From Allochromatium tepidum (lineage in GTDB: Bacteria; Pseudomonadota; Gammaproteobacteria; Chromatiales; Chromatiaceae): 64,000 nt of DNA. How positions within the stretch are numbered: position 1 is the stretch's first letter; each line of letters begins with the position of its first letter. The position numbers and the translations under genes are program-made. A model generated the notes under the pieces. That model made no database searches and had not been told where the DNA came from. It saw nothing but the letters and a program-made list of their open reading frames with translations. Shown here piece by piece: positions 27,501-39,080 of the stretch. The stretch spans positions 1,690,755-1,754,754 of the forward strand of contig NZ_AP024563.1 of NCBI RefSeq assembly GCF_018409545.1, read 5' to 3'.

Positions 27501-30085
27501 CGCGGGTGCGGCTCGAACCGCGTTTCGCCGGTCTGGCGCTGGTGATGGTGGTCGATGATCGGCTCATCAGCATGAAAGCGGTCGAGGTGCCCGAAGACGG
27601 CGCGACCGTCGAGCTGCCCGTGACCGCCGAGTGGGGACCGGGCGCCTATGTCACGGCAGCGCTCTACCGTCCGATGGATCTGGAGGCACGCCGGATGCCG
27701 GGCCGCGCGCTCGGTCTGACCTGGGCCGGTGTCGATCCGGGGGCGCGCAAGCTGGCGCTGACGTTGCCCGAGACGCCCCAGCTCAGCGGCACGGTGCGCC
27801 CGCGCCAAACCCTCGAGATCCCGGTCCGGGTCGAGGGCGCCAGGTCCGGACAGCCGGTCTATGTCACGGTCTCGGCGGTCGATCTCGGGATTCTGAACCT
27901 CACGCGCTATCAGCCGCCCGCGCCGGACGACTGGTATTTCGCCCAGCGCCGGCTGGGGATGGAGATCCGCGATCTCTATGGTCGGCTCATCGACCGGATG
28001 CAGGGCGTTCCGGGCGTGGTGCGCACGGGCGGCGATGGGCTTGGACTGAGCATCGAAGGTCCGCCGCCGACCGAGGAACTGCTCGCCTATCACTCGGGGA
28101 TCGTCAAACTCGACGATCGCGGTCAGGCCGGCGTCTCGGTCGAGATTCCCGACTTCAACGGCACGGTGCGGGTCATGGCGATGGCCTGGAGTGCCGAAGG
28201 CGTGGGCCATGCGGTGCGTGATCTGACGGTGCGCGATCCGATCGTGGTCACGCCGACACTGCCGCGCTTCCTGGCGCCGGGCGACCGTTCGCGCTTGCTG
28301 CTGGGTCTGGACGCAGTCGAGGGGCCGGGCGGTGAGGTCGGACTCTCGGTCGTCGCTGAAGGCGATCAGATCCAGGTCGCGCCCGAGTCGGCGCGCTCCA
28401 GTCTGACCCTGGCCGAGGGTGAGCGCGGACAGACCGGCGTCGCGTTTCAGGCCGAATCGGTCGGCGATGCGCGGTTGAACATCGATCTACTGACCCCGGA
28501 CGGTCGGACCCTGCGCAAGACGCTGCGCGTACCGGTGCGCTCCAATGCGCCGCGCACCAGCCGCACCGAAGTGGTGACGCTCCAGCCGGGCGAGGAACTG
28601 ACGCTGGACGCCGGACGGCTCGCCGACCGTGTGACCGGAACCGGCTCGCTGCTGGTCTCGATCGGCGGTGCCGGGCGGCTGGATGTCGCCGGACTGCTGA
28701 TGGCGCTCGACCGCTATCCATACGGCTGTGTCGAGCAGCTCACCAGCCGCGCCTTGCCGCTGCTCTATCTCAACGACGTGGCTCAGACCGCCGGACTGGC
28801 CGGCGAGGGCGGAGCGAGCGAACGGGTTCGCACGGCCATCGGCGAGATCCTCGCCAAGCAGGACGGCAGCGGCAGCTTCGGGATCTGGGGCAACGATGGC
28901 GGCGGCGACACCTGGCTCGATGCCTATGTCACCGACTTCCTCACCCGTGCGCGCGAGAAGGGCTATGAAGTCCCGGACGCGCCCTTCCAGATGGCGCTCG
29001 ACAACCTGCGCAACAGCCTCAGCTATGCCCCGGACTTCAGCTCGGGCGGCGAGGACATCGCCTATGCGCTCTATGTGCTGGCCCGCAACGGACGCGCCGC
29101 CATCGGCGATCTGCGCTATTACGCCGACACCAAGCTCGACGCCTTCGCCACCCCGCTGGCCGTGTCCCAGCTCGCCGCCGCGCTCGCCATCCAGGGCGAC
29201 CGCCCGCGCGCCGACGGGTTGTTCCGGAGCGCGCTCGGCAAGCTGGCGCAGAGCCATGACGATCGGCGCTGGCGCTCGGACTATGGCTCGCTGTTGCGCG
29301 ATGGAGCCGGACTGCTGACGCTGGCCGCCGAGAGCGAATCCTCGGCGGTGAATCTCCAGTCGCTCGCGCAGCGGCTGCAGGCGCTGTGGGTGGGCGAGTC
29401 CCATACCAGCACCCAGGAACAGGCGTGGCTGCTGCTTGCGGCTCATGCCCTGATGCAGTCGAGCGAACAGCCGGCCTTGAGTGTCGATGGGGCGGCTCAT
29501 GCGGGCGTCTTCCATCGTCGCGTCGATGACGCCCAACTGGCCTTGCGCCCGCTGTCGATCGTCAATCGCGGCACGAGTCCGGTCGAGGCGTTGGTCACGA
29601 TGACGGGCGTGCCGCGCGTGCCTGAGCCGGCGGACGGTCAGGGCTATCGGATCGAGCGTGCCTACTATGACCTGGAGGGACGGCGGGTCCGGTTGGCTGA
29701 GGTCGAGCAGGGGCAGCGTCTGATCGCCGTGCTCACGGTCGAGGCGACCGAGCCGCGTCAGGCGCGTCTGATCCTCGACGATCCGCTACCGGCGGGACTG
29801 GAGATCGACAATCCCAACCTCATCCGCGCCGGCGACGTCTCCGGCATCCCCTGGCTGGGTCTGGAGAACGAGGCCAGGCACACCGAGTTCCGCGCCGATC
29901 GCTTCATCGCCGCCATCGATCGCGATGCCGACGACTCGGCGCAGTTCCAGCTCGCCTATCGGTTGCGCGCGGTCTCGCCCGGCGTCTTCGCGCATCCCGC
30001 CGCGACCGTGGAGGACATGTACCGGCCCAGTCTGCGGGCCTGGACCGAGACAGGTACGGTCGAGGTGCGCGAGCCGGAGCAATGA
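24554..30085 (+). CDS. bacterial alpha-2-macroglobulin with N-terminal PAN/apple domain
   Basis: An 1843-residue exported protein. A signal peptide (LLGRLSLLLCVVLVWPADRVPAAE) leads to a PAN/apple-like module (about 35-100) with four cysteines around DCQTACLNDSRCRAFTYN and WCFLKE. Then come macroglobulin (MG) domains, including YLVSERGAYRPGETVHLTAL. The thioester motif is YGCVEQ with C1392 and is followed by the alpha-helical thioester domain. In family members it traps attacking proteases in the periplasm. The usual partner pbpC (PBP1C) is absent here; a broken methyltransferase follows instead. The start at 24554 is chosen for the signal peptide. Confidence 0.92.
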   Translation: MSASVPVSLLGRLSLLLCVVLVWPADRVPAAERAIELMPGIDYFGRDYSTLKSVTLEDCQTACLNDSRCRAFTYNTKAEWCFLKENHEEARPFAGAVSGHVVERAGQVAGTDGKAQRPVSSGARLADLGFLPPRELGEARRLAAKLASAPVPEVKLATLTAQARTALQSEQPAQAAALQSQALRLTPDDLGLWTSLAESSLAAAQSGDWDERQRHRRQATAAAINAHTHAQNDAERAATLALIARTLAQRNEWRAAIKANRAALALVESPELRRILDQQVAEHGFRVSGHEVDSDAAGPRICIQFTDPLDLRRPNLTDFVRVVARTDLPIEAESKQICIDGVRHGERYQVLVRPGLPAADGETLSKGSELDIYVRDRAPMARFLGRAYVLPKGGEAAIPVVSVNTDTLEAEVHRLGDRVLTQALEEGLLEQQLGRWNLERIRERTGESIWKGTIEVKPELNREVTTAVPVGALVSELKPGIHVLTVRPRNAPDDGSSLATQWFLVSDLGLTTLAGNDGLHALVRSLSSAKPLGRVEVRLVAVNNEILGRATTDNEGHARFDPGLLRGTGGNAPALLAAESSAGDYAFLDLTQSPFDLSDRGVDGRLPPKPLDVYLVSERGAYRPGETVHLTALVRDSRARAVTDLPITLVVKRPDGMEYLRTLTQDQGQGGHAADVQLTRTAPRGTWRAAVHADPKGPALAELAFLVEDFLPERLTFELDSSSPAIDPADPPSLRLDARFLYGAPAGGLTLEGEIQVKPTETLAAFPGYRFGLASEELEPLGVPLSGGRTDAAGHAEVTLDLPEIPPTTKLLEAEIQVRVLEEGGRPVERQLKRPVASKQTRIGLKPLFEDSVEEGGNARFEAIAIGADGQRQSLTGVRWTLARLKTSFQWYASDGNWNYEPITTTERVADGTLDLGALDAGRIEAAVDWGRYRLTLSTSDSAVLPVDLEFEAGWYVQPKTQDTPDLLKVSLDKPSYRVGDKARVRLEPRFAGLALVMVVDDRLISMKAVEVPEDGATVELPVTAEWGPGAYVTAALYRPMDLEARRMPGRALGLTWAGVDPGARKLALTLPETPQLSGTVRPRQTLEIPVRVEGARSGQPVYVTVSAVDLGILNLTRYQPPAPDDWYFAQRRLGMEIRDLYGRLIDRMQGVPGVVRTGGDGLGLSIEGPPPTEELLAYHSGIVKLDDRGQAGVSVEIPDFNGTVRVMAMAWSAEGVGHAVRDLTVRDPIVVTPTLPRFLAPGDRSRLLLGLDAVEGPGGEVGLSVVAEGDQIQVAPESARSSLTLAEGERGQTGVAFQAESVGDARLNIDLLTPDGRTLRKTLRVPVRSNAPRTSRTEVVTLQPGEELTLDAGRLADRVTGTGSLLVSIGGAGRLDVAGLLMALDRYPYGCVEQLTSRALPLLYLNDVAQTAGLAGEGGASERVRTAIGEILAKQDGSGSFGIWGNDGGGDTWLDAYVTDFLTRAREKGYEVPDAPFQMALDNLRNSLSYAPDFSSGGEDIAYALYVLARNGRAAIGDLRYYADTKLDAFATPLAVSQLAAALAIQGDRPRADGLFRSALGKLAQSHDDRRWRSDYGSLLRDGAGLLTLAAESESSAVNLQSLAQRLQALWVGESHTSTQEQAWLLLAAHALMQSSEQPALSVDGAAHAGVFHRRVDDAQLALRPLSIVNRGTSPVEALVTMTGVPRVPEPADGQGYRIERAYYDLEGRRVRLAEVEQGQRLIAVLTVEATEPRQARLILDDPLPAGLEIDNPNLIRAGDVSGIPWLGLENEARHTEFRADRFIAAIDRDADDSAQFQLAYRLRAVSPGVFAHPAATVEDMYRPSLRAWTETGTVEVREPEQ

Positions 30086-30551
30086 GGCGCCCCAATAGCG
30101 AAGTCGTCAAACCTTGGTTCAATGGACTCGACATCACACGACGTCCACGCGATATGTGGATCGTCGATTTTGGAACGGAAGCGGCCCCATCGTTCCGGTT
30201 GTCGCGCCCGAGGTCGCCGACCACGCCCGCGCCATCGCCGAGGCCGCGCACCGGCTCGACACCCTGCGCGAAAACTGGCTCAACCCGCCGGAGTGGATCG
30301 AGCGCATCCCCGAAGTCGTCCCCGGCTATCCCGACCGGATCATCGCCAAGCCTGGACATGAGGGCGACCTGAAGAAACGCACCCTCACCAACCTCTACAA
30401 CCATCCTCCCGCCTGGCTCACCAACGCCCACCGCGCCCTCGATGCCGCCGTCGCCCGCGCCTACGGCTGGGAGGACTACACGCCCGACCTTGCCGACGAC
30501 ACGATCTTGCAGCGCCTCCTGACGCTCAACCTGCAACGTGCGTCCCCATAG
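30082..30551 (+). pseudogene. remnant of a restriction-modification-type DNA methyltransferase C-terminus
   Basis: Two pieces in different frames. The first (30082-~30177) reads PNSEVVKPWFNGLDITRRPR then DMWIVDFG, a conserved stretch of large class I DNA methyltransferases of BREX/MmeI-like type. The second (~30185-30551, frame +2) reads LRENWLNPPEWIERIPEVVPGYPDR and ends LTNLYNHPPAWLTNAHRALD...ILQRLLTLNLQRA, the usual end of the same enzymes. The intervening ~150-200 residues and the whole N-terminal catalytic half (including any NPPF/Y motif) are missing. Its first ATG overlaps the macroglobulin stop. Nonfunctional. Confidence 0.7.
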
Positions 30552-30613
30552 TCCATCACCCAACGTCTGAGCGCACCGGCCGCACGGACGCGGCCCCGAA
30601 CCCGAGACCCCAC

Positions 30614-30889
30614 ATGACCTTCGACGCCCTCAAGTTCGTCCGCCGCCTGGAAAGAGGCGGTTTCTTGCACGAACAAGCCGAGGCGATTGCTTCGGCTGTT
30701 CGAGAGGCTCTACACGACATGAAATCCGCCGACGAGTCGGCGCGCAACACCTCTTCCGATATGGCGCAGTGGTTCGCCTGCCCCTGGTCAACCCGGCTCG
30801 TGAGTCGCCTCACAAGCCCACACCTTCAGGTGGAGATAGTTGACCCGGCTCGCTCTCACAAACTCCGGCCTTCAGGCCGGGGTAGTTGA
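30614..30889 (+). CDS. DUF1640-like small protein, C-terminally truncated
   Basis: The N-terminal ~40 residues, MTFDALKFVRRLERGGFLHE then QAEAIASAVREA, match the start of DUF1640/CCDC90-type coiled-coil proteins. The expected coiled coil and C-terminal membrane helix are missing. From about residue 58 the frame runs through two transposon-end hairpins (30785-30890) and encodes nonsense. It is probably a gene cut by insertion. Function unknown. Confidence 0.5.
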   Translation: MTFDALKFVRRLERGGFLHEQAEAIASAVREALHDMKSADESARNTSSDMAQWFACPWSTRLVSRLTSPHLQVEIVDPARSHKLRPSGRGS

Positions 30890-30890
30890 C
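30785..30890 (+). repeat. two tandem IS200/IS605-type right-end (RE) hairpins without a transposase
   Basis: Two imperfect copies, 30791-30844 and 30843-30890. Each begins ACCCGGCTCG, holds a hairpin with a TTCA loop (ACC-ttca-GGT in copy 1; CCGGCC-ttca-GGCCGG in copy 2) and ends TAGTTGAC. This is the layout of IS200/IS605/TnpB element right ends. No tnpA or tnpB lies nearby, so these are solo ends or a non-autonomous derivative. The right copy ends exactly in the last codons of the adjacent mntA gene. Confidence 0.6.
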
Positions 30891-31190
30891 ATAGCCGCAC
30901 TCGATCTCGCGGTGGAAGGACTCCGGAATCCGCGCCCAATCCACCACATCGACACGAATCGGCAAGTTACTTTCAACGAACGCCTCGCGCAGATCGAACA
31001 GCCTTTCACAGACCTGATGCGGATCGATGGGATGACGGACCACGAGATCGAGGTCACTCGCCTCGAACGCGCCGCCCGTAACACGGCTCCCATAGGCCCA
31101 AACATCATATTCAGGAACATACCGGCACAGGATCTCACGCACCATCTCCAGATAACGATCAGGCAGATCGAGTCCGGCGCCGGCACTCAT
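30810..31190 (-). CDS. mntA: MntA-type minimal nucleotidyltransferase antitoxin (module 1)
   Basis: A 126-residue MNT protein. The GSX10DXD motif is G34-S35 ... D46-L-D48, with the third catalytic Asp at D81 (IRVDVVDW). Such proteins neutralise their HepT partner by oligo-AMPylating a tyrosine near its active site. The C-terminal ~20 residues (after IECGYVNY) are encoded by the IS605-type end repeats, so the native tail was probably replaced by insertion. ATG 31190 overlaps the hepT stop by 4 nt. Confidence 0.87.
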   Translation of the reverse strand: MSAGAGLDLPDRYLEMVREILCRYVPEYDVWAYGSRVTGGAFEASDLDLVVRHPIDPHQVCERLFDLREAFVESNLPIRVDVVDWARIPESFHREIECGYVNYPGLKAGVCESEPGQLSPPEGVGL

Positions 31191-31630
31191 GAGCGACCTC
31201 CGAAATCCGCATTGCCCGCAAGCAGACGCCCTTCCAGTCCACGCGCATCACGGATGAAATCCGGCATGAGCGCCAACGTCTCCTCGGCAAACGCCTCCCC
31301 ATAGTCATGCGCCGTGTCGTTGCGGTTGTCGCGATACGCAAACCAGCGCTCGACTTCTTCCAGTGTCAGCAAACCATGCTGGGCCGCCAGTCGCAGAAGC
31401 TCCTTGACCGGCGTGGCTTCGAGCTTGCGCGCACCATGGCCGAAGTCTTTCAAGCGACGCTTGATGAGCTTGAAGCAGACTTCCTGCGTCAATTCGAACC
31501 CCTTGACGATCGCCATGCGGAAGACCTCCTGGTCCGTGCTCTGATGTTCCATCACCGCTCGCCGATAGAGCGCCACGGCCGATTCCAGCGCTCGCAAGGT
31601 ACGACACAGATGATCCGTATTCAACGTCAT
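31187..31630 (-). CDS. hepT: HepT-type HEPN toxin (module 1)
   Basis: A 147-residue HEPN-fold protein of the nucleotidyltransferase substrate-binding (HI0074-like) family. The RX4HXY ribonuclease motif is complete: R103-NDTA-H108-D-Y110. In the characterised system the HEPN protein is an RNase toxin and the tyrosine is the AMPylation target of MntA. It starts 11 nt after the clpA stop on the same strand, so it may be co-transcribed with clpS-clpA. ATG at 31628-31630. Confidence 0.87.
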   Translation of the reverse strand: MTLNTDHLCRTLRALESAVALYRRAVMEHQSTDQEVFRMAIVKGFELTQEVCFKLIKRRLKDFGHGARKLEATPVKELLRLAAQHGLLTLEEVERWFAYRDNRNDTAHDYGEAFAEETLALMPDFIRDARGLEGRLLAGNADFGGRS

Positions 31631-31640
31631 GCAAGGCCGC

Positions 31641-33911
<2,271 letters not shown>

Positions 33912-33969
33912 CGGCCTGTCCCAAGGGTTGGATTCAAAGATAAAGCGGTCTTTCAGTCGTGGACACGAT

Positions 33970-34293
33970 TCAGGCCTCTTCCATGGTGCACATCAGCGGA
34001 TGCTGATTGCCTCGCGCATAGTCGTTGACTTGCGCCACCTTGGTTTCGGCGATGTCCTTGGTGAAGACTCCGCAGACTCCGACGCCCCGTGTGTGCACAT
34101 GCAACATGATCTGGGTCGCCTTTTCCCGATTCATACCAAAAAAGATCTCCAGAACCAACACCACGAACTCCATCGGGGTGTAGTCGTCGTTCAAGAGCAG
34201 GACCTTATATAGGGGCGGGCGGCGCAATTTGGGACGGGCCTCCTGCACGCTCAGGCCGGATTCGCGCTCCTCGCCGGATCTAGGGTTAGTCAT
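33970..34293 (-). CDS. clpS: ClpS adaptor for ClpAP (N-end rule)
   Basis: A 107-residue ClpS by the start at 34293 ([13 protein letters not shown]), matching E. coli (106). The core [22 protein letters not shown] supplies the N-degron pocket (DDYTPMEFV), and [21 protein letters not shown] the rest of the fold. The frame is open upstream to 34353 and two earlier ATGs exist, so the start is not certain. It delivers N-end-rule substrates to ClpA. Divergent from cspD across ~250 bp. Confidence 0.92.
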   Translation of the reverse strand: MTNPRSGEERESGLSVQEARPKLRRPPLYKVLLLNDDYTPMEFVVLVLEIFFGMNREKATQIMLHVHTRGVGVCGVFTKDIAETKVAQVNDYARGNQHPLMCTMEEA

Positions 34294-34319
34294 AGGCTTT
34301 GGGATGTTCGTCGAAGATG

Positions 34320-34342
34320 GGTCAAACAATGCACGTTTGACC
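34320..34342. promoter_or_regulatory. perfect inverted repeat upstream of clpS
   Basis: GGTCAAAC-(7 nt)-GTTTGACC between the divergent clpS and cspD starts, 27 nt upstream of the clpS ATG. A dimeric regulator could bind it, or it could form a hairpin in the clpS leader. No known operator matches it confidently. Confidence 0.4.
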
Positions 34343-34476
34343 ATGGAAATCAAGTCACTATACTACCGAATCAGGGTACCGTTCGTCGGATTCAAGCGCC
34401 GACGGGTCGGTCGGCCCAGGGTGCAAGAGAACCCACCCGACCGGGCGCGTCGCCACTGGCGTGTCCCGTAACAACG

Positions 34477-34500
34477 AAAAGCCGCTCCGAAGCGGCCGGC
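34477..34500 (-). terminator. hairpin with TTCGG loop and T-run, reading towards clpS
   Basis: On the minus strand GCCGCT-tcgg-AGCGGC is followed by TTTTCG. It lies in the cspD leader (antisense) about 50 nt before the cspD ATG. It could stop minus-strand transcription or act as a cspD leader hairpin. Confidence 0.4.
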
Positions 34501-34546
34501 GATCCAGACATTACCCTGAAGTGTGGAGTCTATCGAGGAGATAGTG

Positions 34547-34753
34547 ATGATTACCGGTGTCGTCAAATGGTTCAACAACGCGAAGGGCTATGGCTTCGTG
34601 CAGCCTGAGGGACGTGAGGAGGATGTGTTCGTCCATTTCTCGTCGATCGACATGGACGGCTACAAGACCCTGCGCGAGGGCCAGAAGGTCGAGTTCGAGC
34701 TGAGCGAGGGGCCGAAGGGACTGCACGCGGCCAAAGTGCATCGCGTCACGTGA
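34547..34753 (+). CDS. cspD: cold-shock-domain protein CspD
   Basis: A 68-residue CSD protein with RNP-1 KGYGFVQP and RNP-2 VFVHFSSI. Single-stranded nucleic-acid binding is expected. The name CspD follows from synteny (divergent from clpS-clpA and next to icd, as in E. coli and pseudomonads). In E. coli CspD inhibits replication in stationary phase. The ATG at 34547 follows GAGGAG by 6 nt; the frame is open 8 codons further upstream. Confidence 0.9.
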   Translation: MITGVVKWFNNAKGYGFVQPEGREEDVFVHFSSIDMDGYKTLREGQKVEFELSEGPKGLHAAKVHRVT

Positions 34754-34763
34754 GACGTCTACC

Positions 34764-34800
34764 AGCCCCTCTCCACGTGCGGGAGAGGGGCTTTCCTTTC
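34764..34800. terminator. bidirectional rho-independent terminator between cspD and icd
   Basis: Perfect 10-bp stem GCCCCTCTCC-(7 nt)-GGAGAGGGGC followed by TTTCCTTTC on the plus strand. It lies 11 nt after the cspD stop and just before the convergent icd stop. Part of the stem resembles the palindromic repeat found in cheA and cheR. Confidence 0.7.
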
Positions 34801-34813
34801 CTACAAGTCCGAC

Positions 34814-36070
<1,257 letters not shown>

Positions 36071-36108
36071 GCGTCTGTTCTCTCTGGCCATTGAATCGGC
36101 CTATGCTA

Positions 36109-37695
36109 TCACCCCGATCCGCCCTTGCGCATCGCCCCGGCCCGTTCCTCGGCGATGTCCAGCCGCCGACCGGCGATCCAGACCAGGGCGATCACCGGCA
36201 CCCCGATGAGCGTGGTGAAGACGAAGAAGCCCGGATAGCCGATGCCGTCGACGAGGCTGCCCGAATAGCCGCCGAGCACCTTGGGCAGGAGCGTCATCAG
36301 CGAGCTGAAGATGGCGTACTGCACGGCGGTGAAGGAGACGTTGGTCAGGCTCGACAGAAAGGCGACGAAGGCCGCGCTCGCCAGTCCCGCCGCCAGATTG
36401 TCCGCGCCGACGGCGACATAGAGCAGTACCGCATCGGCTCCGGCATGGGCCAGGACCAAGAAGATCAGATTGGTCGCCGCCGACAGGATCGCGCCCAGCA
36501 TCAGGATGCGCACCACGCCATAGCGGGTCGCCATCAGCCCGCCGAGCACCCCGCCCGCGATGCTGACGAAGACGCCGAAGGTCTTGACCGCCGTGGCGAT
36601 CTGCGGCTTGCTGAAGCCGATGTCCTGATAGAAGACATTGGAGATGACGCTGAGCACGATGTCCGAGATCCGGTACAGCCCGATGAGCGCCAGCAGCAGC
36701 AAGGCCGTCTTGAGTCCGTAGCGGGCGAAGAAGTCGAGCGCCGGCTCGATCCAGACCGCACGCGCCATGGCCCGATCGATTGCGCCCAGCCGCACCAGCG
36801 CCCAGCCGACGAGCGCCGCCACGCCTACGGCCAGGGCGAAATGCAGGGTCTCCAACAGGAAGGCTCCGAGCGCACCGCCGGCGAGCCGGTGCTTGAGATC
36901 GCCGAACAGCGTCCCGCTCAGAAAAAAGCCGCCGACGAAGGCGCCGGCCATGAGCGCGAACACCAGCACCAGGCGCAGATAGTCGAGTGCCGAGTAGTGG
37001 GTGAGCGCCTTGGGCCGATAGGTTTCCGGCTCGCGGATGACGAGCGTGGTGAGCACCCCGACCAGCATCACGGTAGCCATGATCAGATAGGTCGTGCTCC
37101 AGGCGGTGTAACTGTAGGCGCCCGCCTTCGAGCCGAAGGCCGAGGCCAGAACCAGTGCGCCCGCGCCCGAGGCCACCATGGCGATGCGATAGCCCGCGAT
37201 ATAGGTCGAGGACATCAGTGCCTGGAGTCGGGGCGGAGCCGATTCGATGCGATAGGCGTCGATCACGATGTCCTGGGTCGCCGAGGAGAACCCGAGCAGC
37301 ACGGCCGCGAGCGCCATGTGCGTGAGACTGTCGCCGCCGCTCGCCGGATCGATCAGGGCCATGAGTACGATGGCCGTGATGATCGCCAGTTGCGCGACCA
37401 GCAGCCAGGCGCGTCGCCGCCCCAGCCGGCGGGTCAGCCAGGGCAGGGGCAGGGTGTCGATCAGCGGCGCCCAGACGAACTTGAACGAATAGCCGAGCGC
37501 GGCCCAACTGAAGAAGGTGACGGCATTGCGTTCGATCCCCGCCTCGCGCAGCCACAGCGACAGCGAGGAGAAGATCAGGAGCAGCGGCACCCCGGCCGAG
37601 AAGCCGAGCAACAGCATGGCGAGCACGCGCCGGTCGAGCAGTTCGCCGAGCGTCTGGCGCCAGTCGCGCGGCGCCTCTGTGGAAGATTGAGTCAT
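36109..37695 (-). CDS. ampG: AmpG-type muropeptide permease (MFS)
   Basis: A 528-residue major-facilitator protein with 12-14 membrane helices. RVLAMLLLGFSAGVPLLLIF and FSWAALGYSFKFVWAPLID are AmpG hallmarks, as is QDIVIDAYRIE. AmpG imports GlcNAc-anhydromuropeptides for cell-wall recycling. It is 38 nt upstream of icd on the same strand. The C-terminus is longer than the minimal MFS core, as in other AmpGs. Confidence 0.9.
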   Translation of the reverse strand: MTQSSTEAPRDWRQTLGELLDRRVLAMLLLGFSAGVPLLLIFSSLSLWLREAGIERNAVTFFSWAALGYSFKFVWAPLIDTLPLPWLTRRLGRRRAWLLVAQLAIITAIVLMALIDPASGGDSLTHMALAAVLLGFSSATQDIVIDAYRIESAPPRLQALMSSTYIAGYRIAMVASGAGALVLASAFGSKAGAYSYTAWSTTYLIMATVMLVGVLTTLVIREPETYRPKALTHYSALDYLRLVLVFALMAGAFVGGFFLSGTLFGDLKHRLAGGALGAFLLETLHFALAVGVAALVGWALVRLGAIDRAMARAVWIEPALDFFARYGLKTALLLLALIGLYRISDIVLSVISNVFYQDIGFSKPQIATAVKTFGVFVSIAGGVLGGLMATRYGVVRILMLGAILSAATNLIFLVLAHAGADAVLLYVAVGADNLAAGLASAAFVAFLSSLTNVSFTAVQYAIFSSLMTLLPKVLGGYSGSLVDGIGYPGFFVFTTLIGVPVIALVWIAGRRLDIAEERAGAMRKGGSG

Positions 37696-37790
37696 GCCTA
37701 AGAGAAGATCCTGATCTGCGGTGCCTGACGGCGGACGCTCGGCAGTCTAGGTGGCGCTGGGGGACTGGGCAAGCGGTGGTCGATCACGGT

Positions 37791-39056
37791 TCACAGCAGG
37801 ATCGCCACCACGGCCCCGGTCATCAGGGTCGCGAGCGTGCCGGCGAGGATGGATTTGAAGCCGAGCGCGACGATCTCAGGGCGGCGCTCGGGAGCCAGGG
37901 CGCCGAGTCCGCCGATGAGGATGCCGAGACTGCCGAGATTGGCGAAGCCGCACAGCGCATAGGTCAGGATGATGCGACTGCGCTCGCCGAGCGCTTCGGG
38001 CGGCAGCGCGGCGAGCTGGAGATAGGCGACCAGTTCGTTGAGCACAGTCTTGACGCCCATGAGCGCGCCGGCGGTCTGGGCCTCGGACCAGGGGATACCG
38101 ATCAGCCACATGACCGGCGCCATCAGCCGGCCGAGCAGCCGTTGCGCCGTGAGCGGCTCGCCGGCGACCTCGGGCAGCAGACCCAGCGCCTGATTGAACA
38201 GGCTGACCAGGGCGACCATGACGATCAGCATGGCGATGATGTTGAGCCAGAGCGGGATGGCCTCCAGCGTGCCGCGCGTGATGGCGTCCATCGCGCTGTG
38301 GGCGGGGCGCTCGATCCGGGTCTCCAGGATCGGATCGGCGCCGGCCGGCTCGGGGATCAGGAGGCCGGCGATCACCAGTGCCGCCGGGGCGTTGATCAGC
38401 GAGGCGGTGAGGATATGGCCCATGGCGTCCGGCACCACCGGCCCGATGAGACTGGCATAGAGCACCATCACGGTGCCGGCGATGGTGGCCATGCCGCAGG
38501 TCATCACCCCGAACAGCGCCGAGTGCGACAGGCTCGACACATAGGGCCGGATCAGCAACGGTGCTTCGGTCATGCCGACGAAGACATTGGCGGCGGCGGC
38601 GAGTCCGAGCGGCCCGCCGGTGCCCAGGGTGCGGCGCAGCAGCCAGGCGAAACCACGCACGACCAGCGGCAGGATGCGCCAATGAAAGAACAGGGACGAG
38701 AGCGCGCTGATGACCAGGATCAGCGGCAGGGCGCGGAAGGCGAGCACGAAGCTGTTGTGCGGATAGAGCGTCTCGAAGGGCGCGGCGGCCCCGCCGAGAT
38801 AGCCGAACACCAGCTCGGTGCCCGCCTGGGTCGCGGTCTGGATGGACAGCACCAGTTGGTTGAGCAGCAGAAAGCCGTCCTTGACCCCCGGCAGTTTGAG
38901 CAGCACCAGTGCCATGACGAATTGCAGCCCCAGACCGGCGAGCACCAGCCGGGGTCGCACGGCGCGCCGATCCTCGCTCAACAGCCAGGCGAGCGCCGGA
39001 AACGCCGACAGCCCGAGCAGCGGCTGGAGTCGCGTCAAGATGTCCGGATGATCCAT
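37791..39056 (-). CDS. nupC: concentrative nucleoside transporter (NupC/CNT family)
   Basis: A 421-residue CNT permease with about 8-10 helices. Motifs include GFLLLNQLVLSIQTATQAG, LVFGYLGG, the family signature GMTEAPLLIRPYVSSLSHSAL and ALCGFANLGSLGILIGGLGAL. It couples nucleoside uptake to H+ or Na+ entry. It starts 24 nt after hslO on the same strand. Confidence 0.9.
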   Translation of the reverse strand: MDHPDILTRLQPLLGLSAFPALAWLLSEDRRAVRPRLVLAGLGLQFVMALVLLKLPGVKDGFLLLNQLVLSIQTATQAGTELVFGYLGGAAAPFETLYPHNSFVLAFRALPLILVISALSSLFFHWRILPLVVRGFAWLLRRTLGTGGPLGLAAAANVFVGMTEAPLLIRPYVSSLSHSALFGVMTCGMATIAGTVMVLYASLIGPVVPDAMGHILTASLINAPAALVIAGLLIPEPAGADPILETRIERPAHSAMDAITRGTLEAIPLWLNIIAMLIVMVALVSLFNQALGLLPEVAGEPLTAQRLLGRLMAPVMWLIGIPWSEAQTAGALMGVKTVLNELVAYLQLAALPPEALGERSRIILTYALCGFANLGSLGILIGGLGALAPERRPEIVALGFKSILAGTLATLMTGAVVAILL

Positions 39057-39080
39057 GGGGCGGCGACGGGCGTTACCGGA

